A program made the position numbers and the translations under genes. This document shows positions 13,410-20,219 of a stretch of DNA of 20,219 bases, in pieces. The stretch covers positions 1-20,219 of the forward strand of contig CBDUVB010000027.1 of the NCBI GenBank assembly GCA_965370555.1, given 5' to 3'. The DNA comes from JAJOKK01 sp965370555. Its GTDB lineage: Bacteria; Bipolaricaulota; Bipolaricaulia; UBA7950; UBA9294. The first letter of the stretch is position 1, and every line of letters starts with the position of its first letter. Under the pieces are notes generated by a model that saw only the letters and a program-made list of their open reading frames with translations, made no database searches and had not been told where the DNA came from.

Positions 13410-15899
13410 CTACCAACTGATGAGCCCCTCTTTTAATAGAAACTCTCTTGCCACCTCTGTAGGATCGCGGTGTAGTAGCCTCACCCGAGTTGCCAACGAG
13501 TGCATGGTTTCCGTTGTAAGGAGCGGAGCTAGCTCCATCTCTATCGCCTCAACCTCAGGGTAATGCAGAAGCAAATCTTGGCGCAAGATGAGCGCTGATT
13601 GGGAGATGTCAAAGAAGTCATTATCGTCCTCAAGCAGAGAAAATTCCGTCAAGGTAAGAGTTTCTTCGATCATCTCCACAATTCCCACTCCTGCAGTGCC
13701 CAGTTTAAGAAGGATCTCTGTCTCCTCCAGATCCTTTGTCCAGATCACGTTTTCCTCGGTGATTGGCAAGTTGTAGGTTGATGCGAACAGCTCGAATTCC
13801 CCCTTAGATAACGTCTTCGGGACGGCAAAGACCACCTTGGGCTCATCTTCTTGCACCAGGCGCGACAATTCGGATACGGTCATCGTTACGAGTCTGGCGG
13901 CAATATCTGGTGAGGCGACCACAACAAGCCTGTTCTGCGCGGCAATAGCGGGAAACTGCATGAACTCCAGGGTGGGGAGTTCTTCTGCGTTGAGCATGCG
14001 GGGGCCTATCCACGTGAGGGCGACGTCCCCCTGAAGAAGCGCCCCTTTAAGCCTCTCCGCCTCCCCAAGAGCGATGAGATCGATCACCTTAAACCCTTTA
14101 TCTTGCAGATAGAGCTGTAGGAGGCGGCCGAGAATTGCTTGTTCGAGAGAATCCCTGGTACCTACCGCGATGGGCCCTTTCCAGGCTGACTGCTGCACGA
14201 TGACCCCAGATGAGACCCGTCCCTGTTCGCCTCCGGGTAGCGCGGGGTCGTCCCACCGGTTTCCCCCCGCAAAGATCGTTTCCTCTGTTTGATTCCATAT
14301 ATCATAGCTCTTGTTCCGGAGAAATGCGTTGTTCGTAATAACGAGGCTGGAGACACTATCCCCTTTCCGAAGCAACTCAACCTCTGCACCACGCAGTATC
14401 GTCTCCTCTTTATCCAGTTCGGTATCGATCTTGACGCCGAGATCGCTGTCTGAGATGGAGTTTGCCTCAATGCGTGTGCCGAAGCCCGAGAGAAAGAGCC
14501 TCAACCCAATTTCATTTTGCAAGACGGCGTTATTCACGATCGTGTTCTGTGAGGAGGAGGCGAGCAGAATTCCCACGTCGTTGCGCTCGATCTTGTTTTC
14601 CTCCAGAACGTTATGCTTGGACCGGTTGAGCAGGGAGAGGCCGTCCTCGGAGCTGTTCGTCACCACATTACGCAAGAGGTGGTTCCTGCTTGCCTCAATT
14701 AGGGCGATCCCAAACGGATTGTCCGCAACCTGATTACCTATAAGCAGGTTCTCTCCTCCCCGGTTAAGCACGACACCGGCGAGCAGGTTCCCCCGAATCA
14801 CATTTTGCGACAATCGATTCCTCTGGGCGAGGAGGCCTTGCACGCCTATCGCATTCCCCTCAAGTTGGTTACCAAACACAAGGTTCGTGTTTGCGCTCTC
14901 CAGGGTTATCCCTGACTCTCCACAATCGGTGATAACGTTGTCCCTGAGGGTGTTTTCCCCGCTCTCGAGCACAGCAACCCCGGATTTATGACTTGAGGTG
15001 ATCGTGTTATCAAAAAGCAGGTTTCGTTCTGATTTGTAGAGTTCGATCCCGCTCAGAGAGCAGTTGGAGATCTGGTTTTCACTCAACGTGTTGCCGCTTA
15101 CAAATCGCAACGAAACACCGATCCCACTGCGCTCAAATACGCTTCCGGTAAGGAGGTTATTAGTAGAATTAAGAATTTCCATCCCGCTTGCGGCGCATCG
15201 ATCAAACCGGCAGGAGAGGATCTCGTTGTTCTCTGAGTCCTGTTCTAGAGAAATCCCCACCTGAGTATCAATTACAGAGACAGCATCGATCGAGTTCGCC
15301 CAGGCGCTGACAAGCCTGATCCCCGTGTGGGTGAGCCCCTCGATCTGGATCCGTTGGAGGTTATTGCCCCCGGAAGATGTCATCTCAATACCGGTTTCGC
15401 CGGCGTGCACGGAGAGATCGTTGAGAGTATTACTGTAGGAGCCGACAAGTTCTATTCCTAAGCGCGTCCCTTCGATAGCGATATCCTCGATTAGGGAGTG
15501 ACTCACCTGCTCCATCCGGACGCCGACATCAGCGCCCTCGATAACAAAGCCGCGTACTGTCACCCCATCAGCACGAATGATGATTGCTGGACCACTGCTT
15601 TCACAGTACAAATGGGCCTTCCCCCTCACCGAGACGATCGATACATCAGGGGTTTGAATATCGAGTGGCCCAAGGAAGGGACCCTGTCCCGCCTGGACGA
15701 CGATGCTCGCACCGGGCGATGCGTGATCAAGCGCGGCCTGTATCGTGGGGAAATCCCGAGGAACGACCACGGCGGCGGCGGGCAAACGCCGCGGGAGAAT
15801 GATGAACCAGAACATGAGGATAGCCAGGAAGATGACGAAGGAGGAAACGCCCACAATCAGAACCCGCCTACGTGTAAACCACTGACTTCCCTTCATCAT
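13410..15899 (-). CDS. Membrane-anchored NosD-like beta-helix protein fused to an OpuAC-type solute-binding domain (copy 2)
   Basis: The 829-residue protein repeats the architecture of 1929-4409. A membrane anchor (about 13-35) is followed by the NosD entry phrase PRDFPTIQAALDHASPGASI (48-67). About 20 beta-helix coils run to about 550 with recurring N-x-hydrophobic turns (NTLSENQI, NLLFDNTI, NHLLRNVV). Residues 576-829 form an OpuAC-type domain opening with GPIAVGTRDSLEQAILGR and ending with RDPTEVAREFLLKEGL. No transporter subunits are nearby. It heads the operon with the degenerate GGDEF sensor and the subtilase. Two adjacent ATG codons open the gene; a consensus promoter ends 5 bases before the first, implying a leaderless message. 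A role as an extracytoplasmic binding partner of the sensor is inference. Confidence 0.83.
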   Translation of the reverse strand: MMKGSQWFTRRRVLIVGVSSFVIFLAILMFWFIILPRRLPAAAVVVPRDFPTIQAALDHASPGASIVVQAGQGPFLGPLDIQTPDVSIVSVRGKAHLYCESSGPAIIIRADGVTVRGFVIEGADVGVRMEQVSHSLIEDIAIEGTRLGIELVGSYSNTLNDLSVHAGETGIEMTSSGGNNLQRIQIEGLTHTGIRLVSAWANSIDAVSVIDTQVGISLEQDSENNEILSCRFDRCAASGMEILNSTNNLLTGSVFERSGIGVSLRFVSGNTLSENQISNCSLSGIELYKSERNLLFDNTITSSHKSGVAVLESGENTLRDNVITDCGESGITLESANTNLVFGNQLEGNAIGVQGLLAQRNRLSQNVIRGNLLAGVVLNRGGENLLIGNQVADNPFGIALIEASRNHLLRNVVTNSSEDGLSLLNRSKHNVLEENKIERNDVGILLASSSQNTIVNNAVLQNEIGLRLFLSGFGTRIEANSISDSDLGVKIDTELDKEETILRGAEVELLRKGDSVSSLVITNNAFLRNKSYDIWNQTEETIFAGGNRWDDPALPGGEQGRVSSGVIVQQSAWKGPIAVGTRDSLEQAILGRLLQLYLQDKGFKVIDLIALGEAERLKGALLQGDVALTWIGPRMLNAEELPTLEFMQFPAIAAQNRLVVVASPDIAARLVTMTVSELSRLVQEDEPKVVFAVPKTLSKGEFELFASTYNLPITEENVIWTKDLEETEILLKLGTAGVGIVEMIEETLTLTEFSLLEDDNDFFDISQSALILRQDLLLHYPEVEAIEMELAPLLTTETMHSLATRVRLLHRDPTEVAREFLLKEGLISW

Positions 15900-15904
15900 G
15901 GTTT

Positions 15905-15934
15905 ATTATACATCGGAAAATTAACGGTTGCCAA
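15905..15934 (-). promoter_or_regulatory. Leaderless promoter of the second beta-helix operon
   Basis: On the minus strand TTGGCA (15929-15934) and a perfect TATAAT (15905-15910) are separated by 18 bases. Transcription should start within about a base of the ATG at 15899, and no Shine-Dalgarno sequence can fit. Confidence 0.65.
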
Positions 15935-16076
15935 TCTGGTCGACCCATGCTTCTTTGGGAAACAGCGAAGTCGCCCCGTCGCAGAAATTCACAACTTAAG
16001 CATCTGGTCCCAGTATTCCCTAAATCTATTAGGCTAAGATAAAATGATAGCAGATATTCGTTAGCCGGTCTACCCC

Positions 16077-16676
16077 TTGACCATTGTGTCTGAAGCTCAC
16101 ACAGGGTTCATCCCGGTCGGGGCGATACTCACGCGGCGCGAGATCCACAGCAAGGTCTTCTCCGGCCTCGAACGCGCAGTCGTTCACTCGAATACGTTCG
16201 GGATGAACGAGCTGGCGATGGGAGCGGGGCTGGCAATGCTGGAGGTGTTGGAAGATGAGAACCTGATTGAGAACGCCGCCCGGATGGGAGAGCGCTTCAT
16301 GACCGGCCTCAAACAACTGAAGGATCGCTACGAGATGGTGAAGGACCTACGCGGGAAGGGGCTGATGGTGGCAATCGAGTTCGGACCTCCAAAGTCCCTC
16401 AAACTCAAAGGGGGATGGACCGCGCTCGAAAAAGTACAGGAGGGGCTCTTCGCCCAGATGGTGGTGATGGGGTTGATGCACGATCACCGTCTCCTTACCC
16501 AGGTCTCCGGGCACCGGGTGAACATCGTCAAGTTCCTCCCGCCGCTCATCATCGGCGAGGAAGAGGTCGATTACGCCCTCGACGCTCTCGATAAGGTGCT
16601 CGCCGACGCACACCGCTTCCCAGGCGGTCTGTGGCGAATGGGGAAGGATCTCGTTAAAGGAGCGCTATCGCGCTAA
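16077..16676 (+). pseudogene. Truncated class III aminotransferase, C-terminal half only
   Basis: The open frame (199 residues) resembles the C-terminal half of PLP-dependent class III (ornithine/4-aminobutyrate type) aminotransferases: FIPVGAILTRREI, HSNTFGMNELAMGAGLA, a VKDLRGKGLMVAIEF strand, and a C-terminal PPLIIGEEEVDYALDAL. Full-length members have about 400-460 residues; the N-terminal half with most of the cofactor site is missing, and a TAG stands in frame just upstream. The catalytic-lysine position (usually SKALxGG before PVGA) reads SEAHTG, so Lys is lost. A TTG at 16077 is the only nearby start and has no convincing ribosome-binding site. Non-functional relic in a region rich in IS debris. 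Confidence 0.75.
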
Positions 16677-16820
16677 GGGCGGTACTCAAAGAGGAGAGGG
16701 GTATTGGGGTCAGACCTTCATTCTTGGTGTTATTTGAGCTCATCGAGAGCTCGTGAGAAGGGGAGCCACCCCCGCGAACTTGCCCCATAAGTGGTGCTGA
16801 ACCTTGTGCGGGCGCGAATG

Positions 16821-16852
16821 TGACTTTCAACACAGCATCTGACACCAACGCC
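16821..16852. repeat. 32-base direct repeat, copy A
   Basis: TGACTTTCAACACAGCATCT and the next 12 bases recur at 17492-17523 with three C/T differences. In copy B the repeat begins at the stop codon of an IS110-like transposase, so both copies probably mark the 3' ends of related IS110 elements. I find no transposase coding before copy A. Confidence 0.65.
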
Positions 16853-16910
16853 TCGTTAAGGATGCAGCGAAAAGAACGCGCTAGACTAGCCAAAAGGCTT
16901 CAGAGTGAGA

Positions 16911-17174
16911 TCAGACGGATGCCGTGATATTCTTGCGACGGACGTGAAACCCACAGGTCTTGCAGACAGAGTAGACCGGGGTCACCTGTATCTGTCGGCT
17001 TGGGGAAGCCGATCGGGCTAGACTATCCATCGGGCGGGTCCACACCGATACCGAACGCGTATAGCTTTCGTTCGTCGCGATCACCCGTTCTAAGTACCCT
17101 CCACATTTAGGACAGCGTCTACGGAGAACCTTGAACCTGTCAACCAATCCGAGCTTGTCTTTCTGTTTGGTCAT
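16911..17174 (-). CDS. Small zinc-ribbon protein of unknown role
   Basis: The ATG at 17174 has GGGGAG 6 bases upstream and a promoter 50 bases upstream; longer in-frame starts up to 17300 would lie upstream of that promoter and are rejected. The 87-residue basic protein carries two knuckles, CPKC (21-24) and CKTC (71-74), which could bind one zinc ion. The 46-residue spacer contains YTRSVSVWTRP and looks like beta strands. There is no signal peptide. I cannot name a family. The gene sits between IS110-related repeats and between two GGGTCAG-type sequences (about 16705 and 17272), so it may be cargo of a decayed mobile element. Confidence 0.55.
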   Translation of the reverse strand: MTKQKDKLGLVDRFKVLRRRCPKCGGYLERVIATNESYTRSVSVWTRPMDSLARSASPSRQIQVTPVYSVCKTCGFHVRRKNITASV

Positions 17175-17223
17175 TCTTCTCCCCTTCAACTTAGGACTCC
17201 CTGTTGTCTTGCCACAGGGTTTC

Positions 17224-17252
17224 TTTATACCCCTCATCGTACAAATGCGCAA
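17224..17252 (-). promoter_or_regulatory. Promoter of the zinc-ribbon gene
   Basis: On the minus strand TTGCGC (17247-17252), 17 bases, TATAAA (17224-17229). The predicted start lies about 43 bases before the ATG at 17174, leaving room for its ribosome-binding site. Confidence 0.5.
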
Positions 17253-17335
17253 ATGCGGAGTTAGGGAGTTAGGGTCAGGTCTTGCAATCCAACACTTCAA
17301 ACCGTTACGTCATCCCTAAATGTTAGATTGGTCGC

Positions 17336-17494
17336 TACAACCCAGCTGTAAAGCATCTCTACCGTCGCCTCAAAGACGCGGGAAAGCCAGACAAGGTAGC
17401 AAGGATCGCTGCTACGCGAAAGCTGCTGCTGATCGCCCATGCTGTGTACAAGAGCAGCGAACACTTCCGCGTGCCAAAGGAGGTTCAGACTTGA
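17336..17494 (+). mobile_element. IS110-family transposase C-terminus (remnant)
   Basis: The frame from 17336 to the TGA at 17492-17494 encodes NPAVKHLYRRLKDAGKPDKVA followed by RKLLLIAH, the typical end of IS110-family (DEDD) transposases, where NP-hydrophobic-K, a GKP-x-KVA motif and an RKLL helix recur. The upstream catalytic and serine parts are absent. The 32-base repeat starting at its stop codon runs to the last base before the stop of the convergent M28 peptidase gene. Confidence 0.7.
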
Positions 17495-17523
17495 CTTTCA
17501 ATACAGCATCTGACATCAATGCC
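17492..17523. repeat. 32-base direct repeat, copy B
   Basis: Matches 16821-16852 with three C/T differences. It begins at the IS110-like stop codon and ends exactly where the M28 peptidase stop codon begins on the other strand, consistent with an element end. Confidence 0.65.
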
Positions 17524-18645
17524 TTAACGGTCGATCCCATGGAGCATCTCCCAGACGAATTCCGCTGTACGCCCGAGTGCGGCAGCGGAGACATGCTCCA
17601 CCGTGTCCTCGCAGGTGTGCCAGTAGGGGAGAGAGTCGGTTTGTGAATCCCTTCCCGCGAGGCAGATCGCGCGGTAGCCCAGCCGTCGCAGGGTCTGCAC
17701 CTCATCGACGACCGGCATCACTCCTGGTTTTACATTGAGATCGGATCGCCTCTTCGCAGCCTCCTCCGCAAACCTAAGGAGCTCTGGATCAGGATCGTAG
17801 TAGCGGAGGATCCCCTCCTGCGTAAGGTAACAGAGCTCCCCCCCGCCGACCCCTTCCAGGTCGATGAAGAGAGCCTCGCGGAGCTCGGGGTATTCCTTTA
17901 GAAGGACCTTCAACCCGCGATGATCGATCTCTTCGGCGCCGGTGAACGCGAACCGGACCTCTGTCGTTTCGAGCGGTTCCCTTGCGATTTGCGTTGCCAG
18001 CCCCAGGTTGACCGCGACGCTCGCTGCATTGTCGTTCGCCCCCGGCGAATAAGGATAACGCATCTCCACGAAGAGGACGATCAGCGTTGCTAGGGCGTAG
18101 ATCGCGCCAGCTAGGGAGACAAAATAGGGCCAACCCCATCCGCTTGCGGCCCCAAGGAGGAGAAGGAGCCCAATGGCACTGTAGACAATGAGAGTTGCGA
18201 TCGAGCCAGCTTTGATCGTCCTGACCTTCCCCGCACGCCACACGAGGCGACAGCGATTGCTGTCCAAGTGGGAGATGACTACGACTATCTGAGAGGTCTT
18301 TCCTGCTGGAGCGATGTGAGCAATGACGTTTCGACTCGTAACGCGAGGAAGGAGGAACCAGAAGGGGCTGTCGGCACGGGTGATCGCCCACCACAGGAGT
18401 GGTGCGGCAAGAGAAGCGAGGAGTGCAGCCGGAAAGCGAATCCACTCTGACAAAGGATAGAGCGCGATCCCACAGAGGCTTACAAGGGCAGCAGTGATGG
18501 GAAACCAGTTCATCTCCGCAACGGCGCGGAAAGAGCTTTCCTCTATCGACAGGCCGAAGTGTTGCAGCCGGTCGCGGACGTAGTGCGCTGCTTCTTCCTC
18601 TCCGACCGTTCCCGTCCCGCGCGGCCCAATCTCCTGGGCGAGCAC
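17524..18645 (-). CDS. Membrane-associated M28-family zinc aminopeptidase
   Basis: The product (373 residues from GTG at 18645) has the full M28 metal set: His126 and Asp128 in SHLDS, Asp205 in PGANDN, Glu238-Glu239 in GAEE, Asp262 in IDLEG, His343 in YWHTCEDT. Two pairs of hydrophobic segments (about 48-90 and 149-194) interrupt the domain, suggesting membrane attachment. The start is doubtful: M28-like sequence continues in frame upstream (ERFEKDFLLAHVKVLAQEIGPRG), where the only codon well placed behind a GAGGAG site is an ACG at 18694-18696. The true start is therefore either that ACG, possibly a mutated ATG, or the internal GTG. It follows the acetyltransferase gene and is probably co-transcribed. 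Its substrate is unknown. Confidence 0.88.
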   Translation of the reverse strand: MLAQEIGPRGTGTVGEEEAAHYVRDRLQHFGLSIEESSFRAVAEMNWFPITAALVSLCGIALYPLSEWIRFPAALLASLAAPLLWWAITRADSPFWFLLPRVTSRNVIAHIAPAGKTSQIVVVISHLDSNRCRLVWRAGKVRTIKAGSIATLIVYSAIGLLLLLGAASGWGWPYFVSLAGAIYALATLIVLFVEMRYPYSPGANDNAASVAVNLGLATQIAREPLETTEVRFAFTGAEEIDHRGLKVLLKEYPELREALFIDLEGVGGGELCYLTQEGILRYYDPDPELLRFAEEAAKRRSDLNVKPGVMPVVDEVQTLRRLGYRAICLAGRDSQTDSLPYWHTCEDTVEHVSAAALGRTAEFVWEMLHGIDR

Positions 18646-18735
18646 CTTTACGTGTGCGAGTAGGAAATCCTTTTCGAACCGTTCCCTTGTGCGCGTCTTA
18701 AACTCTCCTCTACTCCCCAGCCCAATTATGGATTT

Positions 18736-19743
18736 CTACTCCACTGACTGCGTGCTCAGGTCCTTACCGGCTCGCAGTTCCTTCTCGTAGGCGTGGCTCT
18801 GGCGATTGACGTGCATTCCAGCTTGCTCGTAGAGGCGCGTTGCCCCGGTGAGGCTCGTCGCGTCGACATCAAGGCCGACCTTACGGAGCCCTCGGCGATA
18901 GATCGCCCCGAAGGAGTGGTGCAGAAGGGCCAACCCCAGCCCTCGCCGTCGCCAGGGACGACGAACCCCAAGGACCCCTACGTATCCCATCTTCGGGTCC
19001 TCATGGGACTTGGGCCAGCACATGGACACCCCCGCGATCTCCTCCCCTTCCATTGCCAGAAACCAGAGGGAGGGATCGAAATCAGGATCGTTTGAGGTCT
19101 GGTGACGCCACCGTTCGAGGTCGGCCTCGATAGGGGATTCCACATACCCCCAGTGATCCTTGAAGGCATCACGTATTGCGAGCGCGAGTGCACGGTCATC
19201 AGGCTTATCAGCGAAGGTGCACAAGGTGATCCCATTGGGCCAGGTTGGGGAAGAAGGCGGGGCCTCCATATCGATCACCATCTGCCAGAAATGGCGAATG
19301 GGTACGAATCCGTGCTGAGACAGGAGTTCCTGGGTCGGTTCATCCTGCTCCAGGACACCATGAGACAGGGTTACGCGTGCCCCCTCTGGAGCCTTTGAAA
19401 TTGCCAGGCGTGCTCTCTCTTCCGCCCACTCGAGGAAATAATTCCCGATTCCCTGATCATCGTAATCGGAGTTAACGACGCTCTCGCACCGAACCTGCAC
19501 GTGCGGCTCGGCAAGGTCGAAGACATAGGCGCCACCGACAAGCTGTCCTCGGTCGAGGACGAGGCAGGTATCGGTTCCCAGATCGAACCCCGGCATCTGA
19601 CACTGGGTGCGCAGCCACTGCTCCGTGAGTGGCTCGACGCCGATTAGCTTGCGCGAGTGAGCATTGTTCAACGCAACCACTGCAGGGATATCATCCAGCG
19701 TCATCGAGCGAGCGGTGAAACCATCGGGAAGGAGTGCCTTCAT
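18736..19743 (-). CDS. Double GNAT-fold N-acetyltransferase
   Basis: The 335-residue protein contains two GNAT modules. The N-terminal one (about 8-160) has a degenerate acetyl-CoA loop (VVNSDYDDQGIGN, 89-101). The C-terminal one (about 170-325) has a clear motif A: VLGVRRPWRRRGLGLALL (257-274), fitting Q/RxxGxG/A, followed by VGLDVDATSLTGATRLYEQAGM, typical of the GNAT motif-B region. The two-domain layout resembles mycothiol synthase-like and Eis-like proteins, but the substrate cannot be told. There is no signal peptide. GGAG lies about 6 bases before the ATG at 19743, and a TATAAT promoter stands upstream. The M28 peptidase follows on the same strand. Confidence 0.85.
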   Translation of the reverse strand: MKALLPDGFTARSMTLDDIPAVVALNNAHSRKLIGVEPLTEQWLRTQCQMPGFDLGTDTCLVLDRGQLVGGAYVFDLAEPHVQVRCESVVNSDYDDQGIGNYFLEWAEERARLAISKAPEGARVTLSHGVLEQDEPTQELLSQHGFVPIRHFWQMVIDMEAPPSSPTWPNGITLCTFADKPDDRALALAIRDAFKDHWGYVESPIEADLERWRHQTSNDPDFDPSLWFLAMEGEEIAGVSMCWPKSHEDPKMGYVGVLGVRRPWRRRGLGLALLHHSFGAIYRRGLRKVGLDVDATSLTGATRLYEQAGMHVNRQSHAYEKELRAGKDLSTQSVE

Positions 19744-19778
19744 AACCTCTCCTTTTCTTACAAGTTCGGGATTGAGCC

Positions 19779-19806
19779 ATTATAAAGGGGATCGTCCCAC
19801 TGCAAA
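19779..19806 (-). promoter_or_regulatory. Promoter of the acetyltransferase-peptidase unit
   Basis: On the minus strand TTTGCA (19801-19806), 16 bases, and a perfect TATAAT (19779-19784). Transcription would start near 19772, leaving a leader of about 29 bases with the AGGAGAGG ribosome-binding site. In the remaining 19807-20028 I see no gene and only a T8 run (about 19823) without a stem. Confidence 0.6.
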
Positions 19807-20028
19807 AGTATCGCGGAAGACGGTTTTTTTTCGGGATCGGAGGAGTCAAGTATCGGTTGGGGACTGACTTCAGCGGTATGACATCACTTAATGCCTTGGG
19901 ATAGCTCTGTAGCCTCAATCGCTCCTGTGTGATGTACGTTACACTCGCGCGGGCGTCCTTTCTCTGTTAGAGTATCCATGGGTATTACGCGATCGAGTAT
20001 TTCAATGAGGAAATTCGGAGGTGCTGTA

Positions 20029-20219
20029 ATGTACGAAAATGTTCTTGAATTCATCACCAAACGGCGTTCGATCCGACAGTTTACTGGAGAGCCAATCGAG
20101 CGAGAAAGACTGGATGCGCTTCTGAAGGCGGCGATGGCAGCCCCATCGGCGAACAACAAACGCCCGTGGCATTTTGTCGTCGTCACGGAGAAGGAGAAGA
20201 TCGTTGCCCTGTGTAAGGC
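20029..20219 (+). CDS. Nitroreductase-family flavoprotein, N-terminus (cut by window edge)
   Basis: GGAGG (20017-20021) stands 7 bases before the ATG at 20029, and 63 codons are visible. The sequence shows the hallmarks of NfsA/NfsB-type nitroreductases: KRRSIRQFTGEPIERERL near the start, whose Arg residues bind the FMN phosphate, and AAPSANNKRPWHFVVV (about residues 41-56), the conserved APSxxNxQPW-type flavin-binding segment. Such enzymes are FMN-dependent NAD(P)H oxidoreductases of the cytoplasm. It is divergent from the acetyltransferase. The substrate cannot be predicted from the fragment. Confidence 0.9.
   Translation, partial: MYENVLEFITKRRSIRQFTGEPIERERLDALLKAAMAAPSANNKRPWHFVVVTEKEKIVALCK

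Noticed and set aside
19820..19835. T8 run as an intrinsic terminator
   Set aside because: No stem precedes it on the plus strand, and no gene ends there.

Overview
The window looks like a chromosomal stretch of an uncultured or little-studied bacterium. Codon use is moderately GC-rich, genes are tightly packed, and several promoters place the -10 box so close to the ATG that the transcripts would be leaderless. Large exported NosD-like beta-helix, cadherin-like and lamin-tail proteins resemble what is known from candidate phyla such as Bipolaricaulota/Acetothermia. That placement is a guess from gene style, not a phylogenetic result.

Layout. (1) 1-570: edge of an insertion-sequence-like locus, with a divergent DUF4277-type transposase start on the minus strand and a DUF6788-like small gene on the plus strand. 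(2) 615-4409, minus strand: a two-gene module made of a membrane-anchored beta-helix protein fused to an OpuAC-type solute-binding domain, then a sensor-HAMP protein with a degenerate GGDEF domain. Remnants of an IS3-family element lie directly upstream. (3) 4745-9943, plus strand: a c-di-GMP-I (GEMM) riboswitch that overlaps an intrinsic terminator; a small regulator joining a ribbon-helix-helix domain to an MshEN-like domain; a second GEMM-like leader with its Shine-Dalgarno sequence inside the aptamer; a small ORF; and a 1460-residue secreted protein with ten cadherin/Ig-like repeats and a lamin-tail domain. (4) 10060-15899, minus strand: a second copy of the beta-helix-OpuAC plus degenerate-GGDEF module, followed 2 bases later by a secreted subtilase, then a small unknown gene. 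(5) 16077-17520: a decay zone with a truncated class III aminotransferase, a small zinc-ribbon gene and IS110 debris. (6) 17524-19743, minus strand: an M28 membrane peptidase and a double-GNAT acetyltransferase. (7) 20029-end: the start of a nitroreductase gene.

The centre reads as a c-di-GMP-linked surface system. c-di-GMP riboswitches control a possible c-di-GMP-binding transcription factor and a giant repeat protein. On either side lie paralogous pairs of a binding-protein-like exported protein and a catalytically dead GGDEF membrane receptor, one pair linked to a secreted protease. The parts recall the LapD/LapG/LapA scheme (degenerate membrane receptor, periplasmic protease, giant adhesin) but use different protein families. 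This functional link is inference from architecture and neighbourhood.
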